From assembly GCA_963798275.1 (NCBI GenBank), contig CAWCTB010000034.1:1-56800 (forward strand): 56,800 bases of DNA, given 5' to 3'. Shown here in pieces: positions 39,757 through 50,464 of this stretch. The position numbers and the translations under genes are program-made. The notes under the pieces are model-generated. The model had not been told where the DNA came from and ran no database searches. It saw only the letters and a list, made by a program, of their open reading frames with translations. This DNA is from CAWCTB01 sp963798275 (GTDB lineage Bacteria; Acidobacteriota; Terriglobia; Terriglobales; Acidobacteriaceae). Numbering within the stretch: position 1 is the first letter of the stretch; each line of letters begins with the position of its first letter.

Positions 39757-40461
39757 ATGGTTCAGGACCCGATTCTACGAGCGGACAACCTCAAGAAGGA
39801 GTTCCGCTCAGGTCGCTCGGAATTAGTGCTCTTCGAAAATCTGTCGTTCGAGGTTCGAGGCGGCGAGATGGTCGCGATCGTGGGCGAGTCAGGTGCCGGA
39901 AAGAGTACCCTCCTCCACCTGCTCGGAGTTCTTGATCGGGCTTCCGCAGGTGACGTATACTTCGCCCAACTTGATTTGGGTAAGCTGTCGGAAGATGGTG
40001 CCGCAGAATTCCGTAGTCGCGAACTTGGCTTTGTCTGGCAGTTTCATTATTTGCTGCCCGAGTTCACCGCAGTCGAGAACGTTGCAATGCCGCTGCTGAT
40101 GCGCGGCGTTGGGCGACGGGATGCAGAGCAGCAGGCCCTGCAGTGGTTGCAGGAGGTAGGTTTAACGGACCGGGCAAGTCACCGGTCCGGCGAGCTGTCT
40201 GGTGGAGAACAGCAGCGGGTAGCGCTGGCCCGCGCGCTGGTGACCAGACCGAAAATCCTGATGGCGGACGAGCCGACAGGAGACCTCGACAACCGGACAG
40301 CGGAGGCGGTTTTTGAATTGATCGCCAGGTTACATCGCGATTATCGCCTTACCTCGCTCATTGTTACCCACAATCTTGCGTTTGCGCGTCGTTGCGATCG
40401 TGTTCTGCAATTGCAGAAGGGACGTATGGCGGAGGTGTCACCCGAGTCGTTGCCCGGGTAG
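39757..40461 (+). CDS. LolD-type ABC transporter ATPase
   Basis: 234 residues from MVQDPILRADNLKK. A TTG at 39727 after GGGGGGA is a longer alternative. Walker A GESGAGKSTLLHLLG, Q-loop FVWQFHYLLPEF, signature LSGGEQQRVALARAL, Walker B ILMADEPTGDLD, and switch His in LIVTHNLAFA. The MacB/LolD subgroup fits its place next to the Lol permease. Confidence 0.93.
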   Translation: MVQDPILRADNLKKEFRSGRSELVLFENLSFEVRGGEMVAIVGESGAGKSTLLHLLGVLDRASAGDVYFAQLDLGKLSEDGAAEFRSRELGFVWQFHYLLPEFTAVENVAMPLLMRGVGRRDAEQQALQWLQEVGLTDRASHRSGELSGGEQQRVALARALVTRPKILMADEPTGDLDNRTAEAVFELIARLHRDYRLTSLIVTHNLAFARRCDRVLQLQKGRMAEVSPESLPG

Positions 40462-40638
40462 CAACGGATGATGATAAGGCGGGTTTGTAGTAGTACAAGG
40501 CCCGCGAGGGTCAGGATGAACGGTCCCGCAAGATGAAGCATCGAGGACCGGCGGTCAGGGACAGCTGTAAAGAAAAAGCTCGAGTCCGTCGTTTAAGTCG
40601 ATAAGGGCAAGCGACCCTCAAAGCTTTGGAGAGGTTAA

Positions 40639-43087
40639 ATGTTCGAACGGTACACGGAAAAGGCCCGACGCGTCATCTTCTTTGCGCGCTACGAAGCCAG
40701 CCAGTTCGGTTCCCCGTACATCGAGACGGAGCACCTGCTGCTGGGCCTCCTGCGCGAAGACAAGGCGCTCACCAATCGGTTCCTGCGGTCGCATGCGTCG
40801 GTGGAATCCATCCGCAAGCAGATCGAAGGCCATACCACCATCCGGGAAAAGGTATCTACTTCCGTGGACCTGCCCCTGAGCAACGAGTGCAAGCGCGTGC
40901 TGGCGTACGCCGCCGAAGAGGCCGAGCGCCTCTCCCACAAGCACATCGGCACCGAGCACCTGTTGCTGGGACTGCTGCGCGAAGAAAAATGCTTCGCCGC
41001 AGAAATTCTGCACGAGCGCGGATTGCGTCTGTCGTAATATCCGCGAAGAATTGGCCCGGACGTCCCAGGAGAAAGCGCAGCCCTCGCAGCGTTCTCGCGA
41101 GTCGTCGCTTCTGTCCGAGTTCTCCCGCGATCTTACCCAGTCCGCCATGGACAGCCAGCTCGATCCGCTGGTCGGCCGCGATGGCGAGCTGGAACGCGTC
41201 ATTCAAATCCTCTGCCGCCGCACCAAGAACAACCCGGTGCTGATCGGCGAACCCGGTGTCGGCAAGACCGCCATCGTCGAAGGCCTGGCGCAGCGCATCG
41301 CCGACGGCGAAGTCCCCTCATTCCTCGCCGACAAACGCATTCTTGCACTCGATCTTTCTCTCATCGTTGCCGGAACCAAGTACCGCGGCCAGTTTGAAGA
41401 GCGTCTGAAGACCATCATGAAGGAGCTGATGGAGTCGCAGAATTCCATCATCTTCATCGACGAGTTGCACACCCTGGTGGGCGCAGGCTCGGCGGAAGGC
41501 TCACTCGACGCCGCCAACATCCTGAAGCCCGCCCTGTCGCGCGGCGAAATTCAGTGCATCGGCGCAACCACGCCGGCGGAATATCGCAAGTCGATCGAGA
41601 AGGACCGCTCGCTGGAGCGCCGCTTCCAGGCCGTCAAGGTCCCGCCGCCGAATGAGGTCGACGCAGTGAAGATCCTGTTCGGCATCAAGGAGCGCTACGA
41701 GAAGTTCCACGCCGTCAGCTACACCGACGACGCCATCAACTTCTCGGTGTCGCACTCGAACCGGTATCTGCCGGACCGCTTCCTGCCCGACAAGGCGATC
41801 GATCTGATCGATGAGGCCGGGGCCCGCGTGAAGCTGCGCCAGACTTCCCTGCCCGAGGACATCACTGAAGTCCAGAAGCGGATCAAGTTCATCGTGCACC
41901 GCATGGAGAACGCCATCGCGAACCACGAGTTCGAGAAGGCCCGCTTCTACTCCGACGAGGAGCGCAAAGAGCGCGAGAACCTGCGCGCTCTGCGCGAGAA
42001 GTATCACCTCGACGAGTCTTCCACCGGCGTTGTCGGCCGCGAAGATATCGAAGACGTGGTCTCCCGCTGGACCGGCGTGCCCATCGCTTCCATCAAGGAA
42101 GAAGAGAGCATGAAGCTCCTGCGCATCGAAGAGGAGCTGCACAAGCGCGTCATCTCGCAGGACCGTGCTATCTCTGCCCTGGCCCGCGCCATTCGGCGTT
42201 CGCGTGCCGGCCTGAAGAGTCCGAACCGTCCCATCGGCTCGTTCCTCTTCCTCGGCCCCACCGGCGTCGGCAAGACGGAAGTCGCGCGCACCCTGGCGCA
42301 GTTCATGTTCGGCAGCGAGAAAGCTCTGGTCCGCTTCGACATGTCCGAGTTCATGGAAAAGCACTCGGTCTCGAAGCTGATCGGCTCGCCTCCGGGATAC
42401 GTGGGCTACGAAGAGGGTGGCCAGTTGACGGAGCGCGTCAAGCGCGCGCCGTATTCTGTCGTGCTGCTCGATGAGGTGGAGAAGGCGCACCCTGACCTGT
42501 TCAACATCATGTTGCAGGTGTTTGAGGACGGTCAGCTCACCGATGGTCTGGGCAATACGGTGGACTTCAAGAACACCATCATCATCATGACCTCGAACAT
42601 CGGCGCCCGTCACTTGCAGAAGCGCACCGGCATGGGCTTCCAGACCGAGCAGGGAGAGATGGTCGAAACCAAGGTCGAAGACATGGTGAAGAACGAGGTG
42701 AAGCGCACCTTCAACCCCGAGTTCCTCAACCGTCTCGACGAGGTCATCATCTTCAACGCCCTGAGCGAGGCCGACCTCATCCAGATCGTCGAACTGATGG
42801 TGACCCAGCTGAACCAGAACCTGGCGCAGCGCTCCATCACGGTGACGGTCACCGAAGAGGCCCGCAAGTGGATCCTCAACAAGACGGTTGTCGATCGTAC
42901 CTACGGTGCGCGTCCGCTGCGCCGCGCCCTGCAGAAGTACATCGAAGACCCGCTGTCGGAGGCGCTCATCCAGGGCACCTTCCAGCAGAAGCCCGCGTTC
43001 ATCGAGGTCTACCTGGAGAACGATCAGCTCTTCTATCGCCCCGTCGGCGAAGAGAAGACGGATGGCGTGCTGCTGTACAGCAGCTAG
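40639..43087 (+). CDS. clpC: ATP-dependent Clp protease ATP-binding subunit ClpC (one frameshift)
   Basis: Hsp100 unfoldase feeding ClpP. Two Clp_N repeats (EHLLLGLLREDKALTNRFL, EHLLLGLLREEKCFAAEIL), AAA1 with P-loop IGEPGVGKTAIVEG, an M-domain (~41880-42010), AAA2 with LGPTGVGKTEVARTL, VLLDEVEKAHPDLFNIMLQV, and a ClpB_D2-small C-terminus. The frame changes at the TCGTAATATC stretch (41031-41040); dropping one T gives a smooth LSNIREEL junction. A break in such a conserved gene, with both halves perfect, favours a sequencing error. Terminated by a strong hairpin at 43124. Confidence 0.95.
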
Positions 43088-43123
43088 TGCGGCGGTGCCC
43101 ATCGATGGATCGGCTACAAACAT

Positions 43124-43153
43124 TGGGGAGCGGAAACGCTCCCCATTTTGTTT
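43124..43153 (+). terminator. Rho-independent terminator of clpC
   Basis: Perfect 9-bp stem TGGGGAGCG / CGCTCCCCA with a GAAA tetraloop, followed by TTTTGTTT, 37 bases after the clpC stop. Confidence 0.92.
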
Positions 43154-43273
43154 CTCTCACGAAACTGGCACGACTGACACCGGTCATCCCGAAACCAATT
43201 TGACAGCCGCGCCCCCTTTTTCTAACCTTGCACAATTATAGTAAGGTTTTCCTGGCCGGAAAGACGGGACCCC

Positions 43274-45182
43274 ATGTCGGATGATTCGCGCGACCGCGAA
43301 CTGGGAATGCATCGCAACATCACCCGCCGTGACTTCCTCAACGGCGTCGCTGTCACCATCGGTGGCTCGCTGATCTCTCCCCCGGTCGAGGCCCTGGCCG
43401 CTTTCGAAACCTACGCCCCCGAGAAAAGTTCCACATACTATCCGCCGGCGCTCACTGGAATGCGCGGCAGCACTGACCCGACTTACAAGTACGCCCACGA
43501 GCTTCGCGATGGCGACTTCTGGGAATCGGCCGGCAAGCCTATCGCGTTATCCGAGACCTACGACCTGGTTGTCGTCGGGGGCGGCATCAGCGGACTCGCC
43601 GCCGCCTACTTTTATCGCAGACAGGCCGGTCCCCACGCGCGAGTGCTCATCCTCGATAATCACGACGATTTCGGCGGTCACGCCAAGCGCAACGAGTTCA
43701 GCGCCGGCAATCGTATGTTGCTCAGCTACGGAGGCACGCAGTCCATCGAGAGCCCTGACGACTACAGTGCGGTTGCTAAAGGCGTACTCGAAGACCTCGG
43801 CATCGACACCTCCCGCTTCTACAAGGCCTACGACCAGAAGCTCTACGCTCAACTCGGCACCGGCATGTTCTTCGATCGCGAAACCTTTGGCGAAGACAAG
43901 CTGCTTACCGGTTTAAACTCGACTCCCTGGCCGGAATTTCTCGCCAAGGCGCCACTCTCTAACGCAGCCCGTCGTGACATCGCCCGCGTCTACACCGAGA
44001 ACGTTGACTACTTCCCTGGCCTCACCCGCGAACAGAAGCGCGCGCAAACTGGCCCACATCAGCTACGCCGACTTCCTCACCAAGACCTGTAACGTCACGC
44101 CCGAAGCGCTACCTTTTTTCCAGACCTACACGCACGATCTGTTCGGCGTCGGGATCGACGCGGTTGCGGCGCTCTCATGCTACGAAGCGGGCGACGACTA
44201 CAACGCCATCACCTATGCCGGATTCGATGGCCTCGACCTCGGCCCGCGCGAAAAGGAGGAGCCCTACATCTTCCACTTCCCCGATGGCAACGCGTCGATT
44301 GCGCGGCTGCTGGTCCGCAAGCTCATTCCCGGCACCATTCCTGGCAGCACCATGGACGATGTGGTCACCGCCCGCGCCGATTACAGCCAACTCGACCAGG
44401 ACGGCTCGCCCGTACGCATTCGCCTGAACAGCACTGCCGTCAAAGTGCACCACGACGGCGACCCCGCCTCAGCCAAGAGCATTCAAGTGTCGTATGTTCG
44501 CGGCGGCAAGCTTTACACCGTAGCCGGCAAGCAATGCGTGCTGGCCTGCTACAACATGATGATTCCGTATCTCTGTCCCGAACTGCCGCAGAAACAGAAA
44601 GAGGCGCTGGCTTACGGAGTCAAAGTCCCTCTGGTCTACACCCACGTCGCCATTCGCAACTGGATGCCCTTCGAAAAGCTCGGCATCCACCACATCGTCT
44701 CCACTGGCAGCTATCACTGCTACACTGCGCTCGATTTCCCCGTCAGCCTCGGGCAATACAAGTTCCCCAGCAACCCGGCCGACCCCATGGTGCTTTTCAT
44801 GCTGCGCACGCCGTGCAAGCCGGGCCTGCCCGACCGCGATCAATATCGTTACGGCCGCGTGGAACTGATCGGCACTCCCTATGCAACCTTCGAGCGCAAC
44901 ATCCGCGACCAACTGGGACGCATGCTCGGCCCGTCGGGCTTCGACCCCGCACGTGACATCGACGCTATCACCGTCAATCGCTGGGCGCACGGCTATGCTT
45001 ACGAATACAGCACGCTCTGGGATCCCGACTTCGCGCCTGACCAGCGCCCCTGCGTCATCGGACGCCAGCCCTTCGGCCGCATCACCATCGCCAACTCCGA
45101 CGCCGGCGCCAAGGCCTACACCGACTCGGCCATCGACCAGGCCTATCGCGCGGTGCAGGAACTCAAGAACCTGCCTGCTTAG
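43274..45182 (+). CDS. Tat-exported FAD-dependent oxidoreductase (spermidine dehydrogenase-like, one frameshift)
   Basis: N-terminal twin-arginine signal NITRRDFLNGVAVTIGGSL. The FAD Rossmann motif is YDLVVVGGGISGLAAAYFYR, followed by LILDNHDDFGGHAKRNEF and a C-terminal FAD segment around GRITIANSDAGAKAYTDSAI. A single-base shift near 44045 joins REQK-ARKLAHISYADFLTK. Size (~635 residues) and the pattern fit the periplasmic spermidine dehydrogenase-like group of the amine oxidase/GMC-type flavoproteins. The amine substrate is inferred only from similarity. Confidence 0.82.
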
Positions 45183-45191
45183 ATCGGTTCT

Positions 45192-45818
45192 CTAGCGCAA
45201 GGCAAACGCCACAATGGTCTGGCCGGCGGGCGCTGATTGCAAAAGCTGTGACCGAAGATCTTCCGCTTCGTCGAGTTGTACCTCGCAGTCCGCGATCTGC
45301 TCATCCGTTGCCCCGTGGTAGCAAAGTTCGCACACGCCCAGCCCTTCTGCAGAGCGGAGAGGAGGACCAAAGACGCGGCAGGTGATCGGACGCGCCGCAT
45401 AGAGATCGCACATCCCGGTAGTAGGGTCGAGCGCCGGGCAGGGTTCGTCATCGGCGAACGCTTCGAATTGCCGCTCGCCGTCTTCGCTGTCGTCAAGAAT
45501 GCCGGTGATTGGATCGCCGGGAAATTCCTCGGCAAAGCGGGCCAGAAAATCCTGCGCCCGTCGCCGCACGCGTGCCGCCCGCTGCGGGTCAACCGGGTCT
45601 AGCTGCGACAGGCCTTCGCGCAAGCGCAGGGCATCGAGTTGGTCGATCGCGAATGGACCGATGCAGCACTGGGTGCATCCCGGCTTGCAGACCAGCCACC
45701 CGCCGCTGCGACCTGCCGCGACGGCCACGGCCGCGTCGACAATTTGCACCAGGCGGGAATCGCCGTGTCGCAGGTCCATGCTGGAAGCATAGCGCGGATG
45801 AGTCGAGGTCATCGGCAT
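45192..45818 (-). CDS. YkgJ-type Cys-cluster protein
   Basis: 208 residues. CKPGCTQCCIGPFAI near residue 45, EPCPALDPTTGMCDLYAARP and ITCRVFGPP, then CELCYHG are the CxxCC and CxxC pattern of the YkgJ/zinc- or iron-chelating family (CxxCxxCC). Function of the family is unclear; a bound metal or Fe-S cluster is probable. Convergent with the FAD oxidoreductase, whose stop is 10 bases away. Confidence 0.88.
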   Translation of the reverse strand: MPMTSTHPRYASSMDLRHGDSRLVQIVDAAVAVAAGRSGGWLVCKPGCTQCCIGPFAIDQLDALRLREGLSQLDPVDPQRAARVRRRAQDFLARFAEEFPGDPITGILDDSEDGERQFEAFADDEPCPALDPTTGMCDLYAARPITCRVFGPPLRSAEGLGVCELCYHGATDEQIADCEVQLDEAEDLRSQLLQSAPAGQTIVAFALR

Positions 45819-45902
45819 TTCATCTTTACGAACCGCAAAGAAAAGGCCACCGCAAACCGCGATGGCTGTCGTTCTTGAGGTTACAGCCGAAATACACGTG
45901 CG

Positions 45903-47075
45903 CTATTTCATGACCAGCTTCGCGATGGTCTGCAACTGCATGTTCGACGTGCCTTCATAGATCTTGCCGATCTTGGAATCGCGGAAATATTTCTCCACCG
46001 GGTAATCCTTGGTGAAGCCGTACCCGCCATAAATCTCCACGCACAGGGATGCGACGCGCTCGGCCACCTGTGAACAAAACAGCTTGGTCATGGCGGCTTC
46101 TTTGACGAAGTTCATACCGGCGTCTTTCATGCGGGCGCAGTTGTAGAGCAGCATGCGGGCGGCTTCGATTTCGGTGGCCATCTGCGCGATCTGGAACTGG
46201 ATGCCCTGAAATTCGCCGATCGGCTTGCCGAACTGCTTGCGCTCCTGCGCGTACTTCACCGCGTACTCCCAGGCGCCGCGCGCTAGTCCCAGCATCTGGG
46301 CGCCGATGCCGATGCGCCCTTCGTTCAGCGTCTCGATCGCGATCTTGTAGCCCTTGCCGACTTCGCCAAGAACATTCGCTTTCGGCACTCGGCAGTCTTC
46401 CAGAATCAACTCGCAGGTGCTGGAAGCGCGAATGCCGAGTTTGTCTTCTTTCTTGCCAACGGTAAAGCCGGGGAATTCCTTCTCCACGATGAAGGCCGTA
46501 ATGCCTTTGTAGCCGGCCGACGGATCGACGGTGGCCAGGAGGATAAAAACGCCTGCTTCTTTGGCGTTGGTAATCCAGAGCTTCTGCCCGTTCAGGATGT
46601 ACTCGTCGCCTTTCAGTTCCGCGCGCGCCTGCAGCGCGAAGGCATCGGAACCCGATCCGGCTTCGCTGAGGGCGTAGGCTCCCACAGTGTCGGAGCACAT
46701 GCGCGGCAGGTAGCGTTTCTTCTGCTCGTCGGTGGTCCAGCGCATCAGTGCGTTATTGACCAGCGTGTTTTGCACATCGACGACCACGCCCGCCGATGCA
46801 TCGACGGCCGAAAGCTCCTCGACTGCCAGGATGGCCTCGAAGAACGAGCCGCCTCCCCCGCCGTACTGCTCGGGAACTTCAATGCCCATCAGGCCGAGCT
46901 CGAAGAACTGGCGGATGAGCGACGGCTCGAATACGCCCTTTTCGTCCATTTCTTTGACATGGGGCTGAACCGCCTCTCGGGCGAACTGGCGGACGGTGTC
47001 GCGGAACAGGGTTTCATCTTCGGTGAGACTGACTAGAGGTGCTGGAGCGGAAGTATGGGTAGCAATGCCAGACAT
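45903..47075 (-). CDS. acyl-CoA dehydrogenase
   Basis: 390 residues, intact. LMGIEVPEQYGGGGGSFFEA, GAYALSEAGSGSDAFALQA (FAD/substrate loop), KLWITNAKEAGVFILLA, ARKQFGKPIGEFQGIQFQI, and YGGYGFTKDYPVEKYFRDS leading to KIYEGTSNMQLQTIA with the catalytic Glu of the short/branched-chain group. Flavoenzyme of beta-oxidation or branched amino-acid breakdown, feeding ETF. Consistent with the propionyl-CoA route implied by the mutase genes (inference). Confidence 0.95.
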   Translation of the reverse strand: MSGIATHTSAPAPLVSLTEDETLFRDTVRQFAREAVQPHVKEMDEKGVFEPSLIRQFFELGLMGIEVPEQYGGGGGSFFEAILAVEELSAVDASAGVVVDVQNTLVNNALMRWTTDEQKKRYLPRMCSDTVGAYALSEAGSGSDAFALQARAELKGDEYILNGQKLWITNAKEAGVFILLATVDPSAGYKGITAFIVEKEFPGFTVGKKEDKLGIRASSTCELILEDCRVPKANVLGEVGKGYKIAIETLNEGRIGIGAQMLGLARGAWEYAVKYAQERKQFGKPIGEFQGIQFQIAQMATEIEAARMLLYNCARMKDAGMNFVKEAAMTKLFCSQVAERVASLCVEIYGGYGFTKDYPVEKYFRDSKIGKIYEGTSNMQLQTIAKLVMK

Positions 47076-47231
47076 AAGAACGTCCTTGGGATGGATTACG
47101 AAACTCTCGATTCTAGCACCGGCGGCGCCAACAGGATGAGACGTGGTTCGTCCAGAACGCTAATGCGACAGGCGGAGTAAGGAATCCGAGCGATGCCAAA
47201 AGAGAGGAAAAAGGAGGCCGACGACGAGGTT

Positions 47232-48123
47232 TCAGGCTTGGCGCTTGAAGACAATCTTCAGCTTGTCGCCTTCGAGAATCCGCGCGATCTGGTTGTTGGC
47301 GTGGACGGACCACGGGCCGGATCGATCAAGCTTGGTGTAGGTCTTCCAATGCATGAGCGCGCGACGGGGCTCGCCCAGACGCTCATAGGCGAGCGCCAGA
47401 TTGTAATGCGCATCGGCATAGGTCGGGGCCAGCCGGATGGCGGTCTTGTAGGCCGTGACCGCATCCTCGAAGCGGCCGGTTTCGTCGAGCACGTTACCCA
47501 AGTCGAAGTATGCCAACGCGTAGCGCGGGTCGGCGGCCACCGCCAGTCGATAGTGCTTCTCGGCCGCTTCAAACTCCTGGCGGTTGTAGTACAGCGTGCC
47601 CAGGTTGATGTGCGCCGCCGCGTGGCTCGGGTCGATCTCCAACACGTGGAGGTAAATCTTGATGGCTTCGTCGTGGTTGCTGGGATGTTCTTCCAGCGAA
47701 ACCCCGCGCGTGAACAGTTCGTTCACTGAATCGGTTTGCGCGATCGGCTTGACTTTGCCAGATGAACTCGCCGGACACGACCGCGCCGGCAGGGCCAAAA
47801 TCCATCACGTATTGTCCGGCCAGCGGCTCGACGGAATGGCCGCTATGCCGGAAAGCGACGCGTCCCCCCACATTGAAGACGCTGGCTTCGAGCAGCGGAT
47901 TCTCCATCCCCGCCACCTGGCGCTGCATGGCCTCGAGCGATTCGCGAATGACCGCGGATCGCACCCGCTTGGCGCGCAAGTCTCGCACTTTTTTGAGTTG
48001 AATGAGGTCGTGGAAGGAAAAGTATTCGGTAACCGGAGCCAAACCCGCCCGCTGCCAGCCAGACAACTGCTTGGCCGTGATGTGCAGGATCCGAAGTACG
48101 TCAGCTCGACAGAATCGATTCAT
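47232..48123 (-). CDS. MerR-like HTH plus TPR protein (one frameshift)
   Basis: Start MNRFCRADVLRILHITAKQL gives a MerR-type helix-turn-helix (SGWQRAGLAPVTEYFSFHDL), a helix LRAKRVRSAVIRESLEAMQ, then after a one-base shift near 47758 (SSGKVKPIAQTDS) four TPR units: AIKIYLHVLEIDPSHAAAHI, EKHYRLAVAADPRYALAYFD, and so on. ~295 residues. The combination of DNA-binding head and TPR tail suggests a regulator that docks protein partners. Divergent from the tRNA. Confidence 0.8.
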
Positions 48124-48268
48124 GTAAGCTCGCAGTGGCGGCGAAGCTTCACTGAAGATTATCGGCCGTGGCCAGGCCTTCCGCAAGTGAAATTCTAGCT
48201 ACCTCGGTGGAAAACCGCTGACTTACCGCCCTTTACGGCACACTTGTGCCAAATTAGAATAAGCGCAG

Positions 48269-48344
48269 GCCGACGTAGCTCAGTTGGTAGAGCAGTCGAT
48301 TCGTAATCGACAGGTCATCGGTTCAAGTCCGATCGTCGGCTCCA
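48269..48344 (+). tRNA. tRNA-Thr (CGT)
   Basis: 76 nt with encoded CCA. The acceptor GCCGACG pairs with CGTCGGC; D-loop AGCTCAGTTGGTAGAGC; anticodon stem GTCGA/TCGAC around loop TTCGTAA (anticodon CGT, 48302-48304); T-arm GGTTCAAGTCC. The 3' part is a likely attachment site for the integrase gene that starts its reading frame end 95 bases downstream. Confidence 0.96.
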
Positions 48345-48438
48345 TTAAGTTTCTGCGCTTCATACACTTGGCCGCCGCTCTGGCGGCCATCACTTTCGTG
48401 TGTGTCGTAAATTGTGTCGTAACTGTGCCGTTGCGCAG

Positions 48439-49434
48439 TCACATCACCCTCTGATTTCGATGATCGATCGCATCCCGCAATGGTTCCAAGTCCGGATGCT
48501 GGTAGATCATCGTGGTGCGCAGATCAGCGTGACCCATAACGTCGCGAACGAGCGCTGGATTCTTTGTCTCTGCCATCGCGTACGTGCCGAACGCATGTCG
48601 AGCGTGGTACAGAACAATCTGCTTGGAAATCCCAGCTCTTGCTCGCGCCGCGCGGAACTGACCCGCAATGGTTGTGAGATGGCCTTCTGCAGCGCGCCGA
48701 GACGGAAACACCCATTCGCTTCCGTTGGAGGCACGAAGCCGGAGGACATCAAAGACCCGCTGACTCAACGGCACCCAGCGGCGAGCCTTACGCGACTTGC
48801 CGACGGGGTTGAAGTAGAGCCGGCTGTCCCAATGCACGTGCTCCCATCTCATCCGAAACACTTCTGCGGGCCGGAGGCCCATGTCACGCATGATGACAAG
48901 GACATCTCGCAACGGCTGTCTGGCCACGGCCAACAGCTTTTGTTCCGTGGCATCGTCCAGAATTCCGTCACGCCCGACCTCCTCCGCCAAGTGAATAAGC
49001 GGCGCTTGACGAATGAGGTTGTCCCTCACCGCCTTGCCCAGCATTACCCTCAGCGTACGCCGAGCCTGGTTCGCCCACGACGTCGATCCGGAGAATGGGA
49101 TTGTGCTCACCAAATCAGTAGTAATGGCATCCAAGCGCATTCCTGCCAGCGGTGTGCTTTTCAGCCGTTTCCATCCGTAGCGGTAGTACCTACGGGTGTT
49201 GGGTTTGAGTCGATGGGTGTCGTCCACTTACTGGAAGAACCGCGCACTAAACTCGCGCAGTGTCGGAGCTTTCGCAGGTACGGCAGACGAGCCGCGCTCG
49301 CGGATATTGGCCATGAGCGTGGATTCGAATTGCCGGGCCTTGCTTTCGGTTGATTGTTTCGTTGAACAGCGGTACCGCTTCCCGCCAACCTAGAAGTGGC
49401 ACCACCAGATACGTCCTCGTCTAAAGAGCGACAC
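48439..49434 (-). pseudogene. tyrosine recombinase (integrase) with two in-frame stops
   Basis: GTG 49434 overlaps the excisionase stop and opens SLFRRGRIWWCHF, then an in-frame TAG (49390-49392), then GGKRYRCSTKQSTESKAR and APTLREFSARFFQ, then an in-frame TAA (49228-49230). The catalytic part is intact: MGLRPAEVFRMRW (Arg), NPVGKSRKARRWVPL (Lys), VLYHARHAFGTYA (Arg-His), MGHADLRTTMIYQHP (His and nucleophile Tyr). There are no frame changes, unlike most broken genes here, so genuine decay by substitution, or readthrough, is likely. A GTG at 49227 could restart translation without the N-terminal DNA-binding part. Confidence 0.85.
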
Positions 49435-49639
49435 GGTTTGCTTCCTCCCTTGCCTCGGTTCGCACGGATGGAACAACGGTGTTGCTCTTGACGAAGTCTA
49501 CTAGCTCCGCCTCCTCGTATAAAACTGTTTTTCCCATCTTCACGTAGCACGGCCCGGCGCCGACCGCACGCCAATAGCGCAATGTTCCGGCTGGCTTGTG
49601 CAGGAAGGCCGCGGCCTCGGCTGTGGTTAAGAGCTTCAT
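49421..49639 (-). CDS. excisionase-type HTH protein
   Basis: 72 residues. KLLTTAEAAAFLHKPAGTLR and YWRAVGAGPCYVKMGKTVLY are the helix_turn_helix_17/excisionase pattern; YEEAELVDFVKSN follows. Directly upstream of, and overlapping, the integrase start on the same strand, the standard layout for excision control. Its last codons contain the GGAGG used by the integrase. Confidence 0.85.
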   Translation of the reverse strand: MKLLTTAEAAAFLHKPAGTLRYWRAVGAGPCYVKMGKTVLYEEAELVDFVKSNTVVPSVRTEAREEANRVAL

Positions 49640-50019
49640 GTTGGAATCAAGAAAACTGATTTCTCCTTCCCCAAGCGGCGACGAGAACTGGGCGCTGTTC
49701 GAACCATTTCGACTTCATGATGCGACCTTAGAGCCGATTGATAACGAACGCCCAGCTCTTCGAGAAGCACTGTGCATTCTGGGACTAAAACTGGCGTGGC
49801 CTGTCGGCTTCACCAGCTCAGGTGTGCGGGGTCGCAAAAGGAAAACGTCCTCCTTAAACCAATTCCTCTGACGGCTGCCTGAGGCAGCCAATGAGTCTTC
49901 ACCGCAGTTGTGGATCCCTCATTCCTCTCCCAGGTCAGCATCGATGTCGGCAGTCGCCTGTGTGCTGTAACTGTGGAGGTGTACAATACTTACAACAGTT
50001 ACACACGAGGTGAATGTAA
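49640..50019. other. 380-base region between excisionase and toxin-antitoxin genes
   Basis: Divergent intergenic DNA. Apart from the palindromic promoter region near its right end, I see no credible gene, repeat or RNA in it. A 91-codon plus-strand reading frame (49596-49871) lacks any recognisable protein character. Confidence 0.5.
49966..50003 (+). promoter_or_regulatory. operator palindrome with -10 box for the toxin-antitoxin operon
   Basis: Perfect 9-bp inverted repeat TGTAACTGT (49966-49974) and ACAGTTACA (49995-50003) flanking TACAAT (49982-49987), a good -10 candidate. It ends 16 bases before the antitoxin ATG, with GAGGTGA between. The layout fits autorepression by the antitoxin. 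Confidence 0.6.
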
Positions 50020-50463
50020 ATGAAGGCAACTCGTTCGACGGTTCTCAGCATGCGCCTGTCCGTGGAAAGCGGCAAGCGTCTGAAACGCATGGCGAATCGA
50101 CACGGATGGACTCCGAGCGACGCCAGTGCGCGTCTGGTCGAGGAGGGATTGAGGCGTTCAGAATTTGCCTTTATCGACTTTCGCGATTCAGCGGCAGGCC
50201 GACAGGCCTGCATTCAAGGCAGTACGCTCGCAGTCTGGGAGATCATGTTGCTCGTCCGCAGCTACCAGGGAAATGTGCCGGCTGTAGCCAAGCACCTGAG
50301 GTGGCCCGAAACCAAAGTTCGGGCCGCCGTTCACTACGCGGAGGTGTTTCCGGAAGAGGTCGCGGAGGCCATGTCCGATAACGATTCAGCCGATTTCGCG
50401 ACGCTGAAACGCATGCTGCCCCAGGCGACCGAATTCGTTTCCACCAAGCCGCCGCGCACCTGA
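50020..50463 (+). CDS. antitoxin: RHH-like N-terminus plus DUF433
   Basis: 147 residues. The N-terminal TVLSMRLSVESGKRLKRMAN looks like an RHH/DNA-binding segment. RQACIQGSTLAVWEIMLLVR and VPAVAKHLRWPETKVRAAVH then YAEVFPEEVAEAM are the DUF433 winged-helix pattern. Such proteins pair with DUF5615 PIN-like toxins; the toxin gene follows after one base. Preceded by an operator-like palindrome. Confidence 0.85.
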   Translation: MKATRSTVLSMRLSVESGKRLKRMANRHGWTPSDASARLVEEGLRRSEFAFIDFRDSAAGRQACIQGSTLAVWEIMLLVRSYQGNVPAVAKHLRWPETKVRAAVHYAEVFPEEVAEAMSDNDSADFATLKRMLPQATEFVSTKPPRT

Positions 50464-50464
50464 G

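Noticed and set aside
41501..43123. Long minus-strand open frame (540 codons) opposite clpC
   Set aside because: Antisense shadow of clpC. Composition is typical of antisense readings in GC-rich genes.
48400..49353. Plus-strand open frame opposite the integrase
   Set aside because: Integrase catalytic motifs on the minus strand explain the region.
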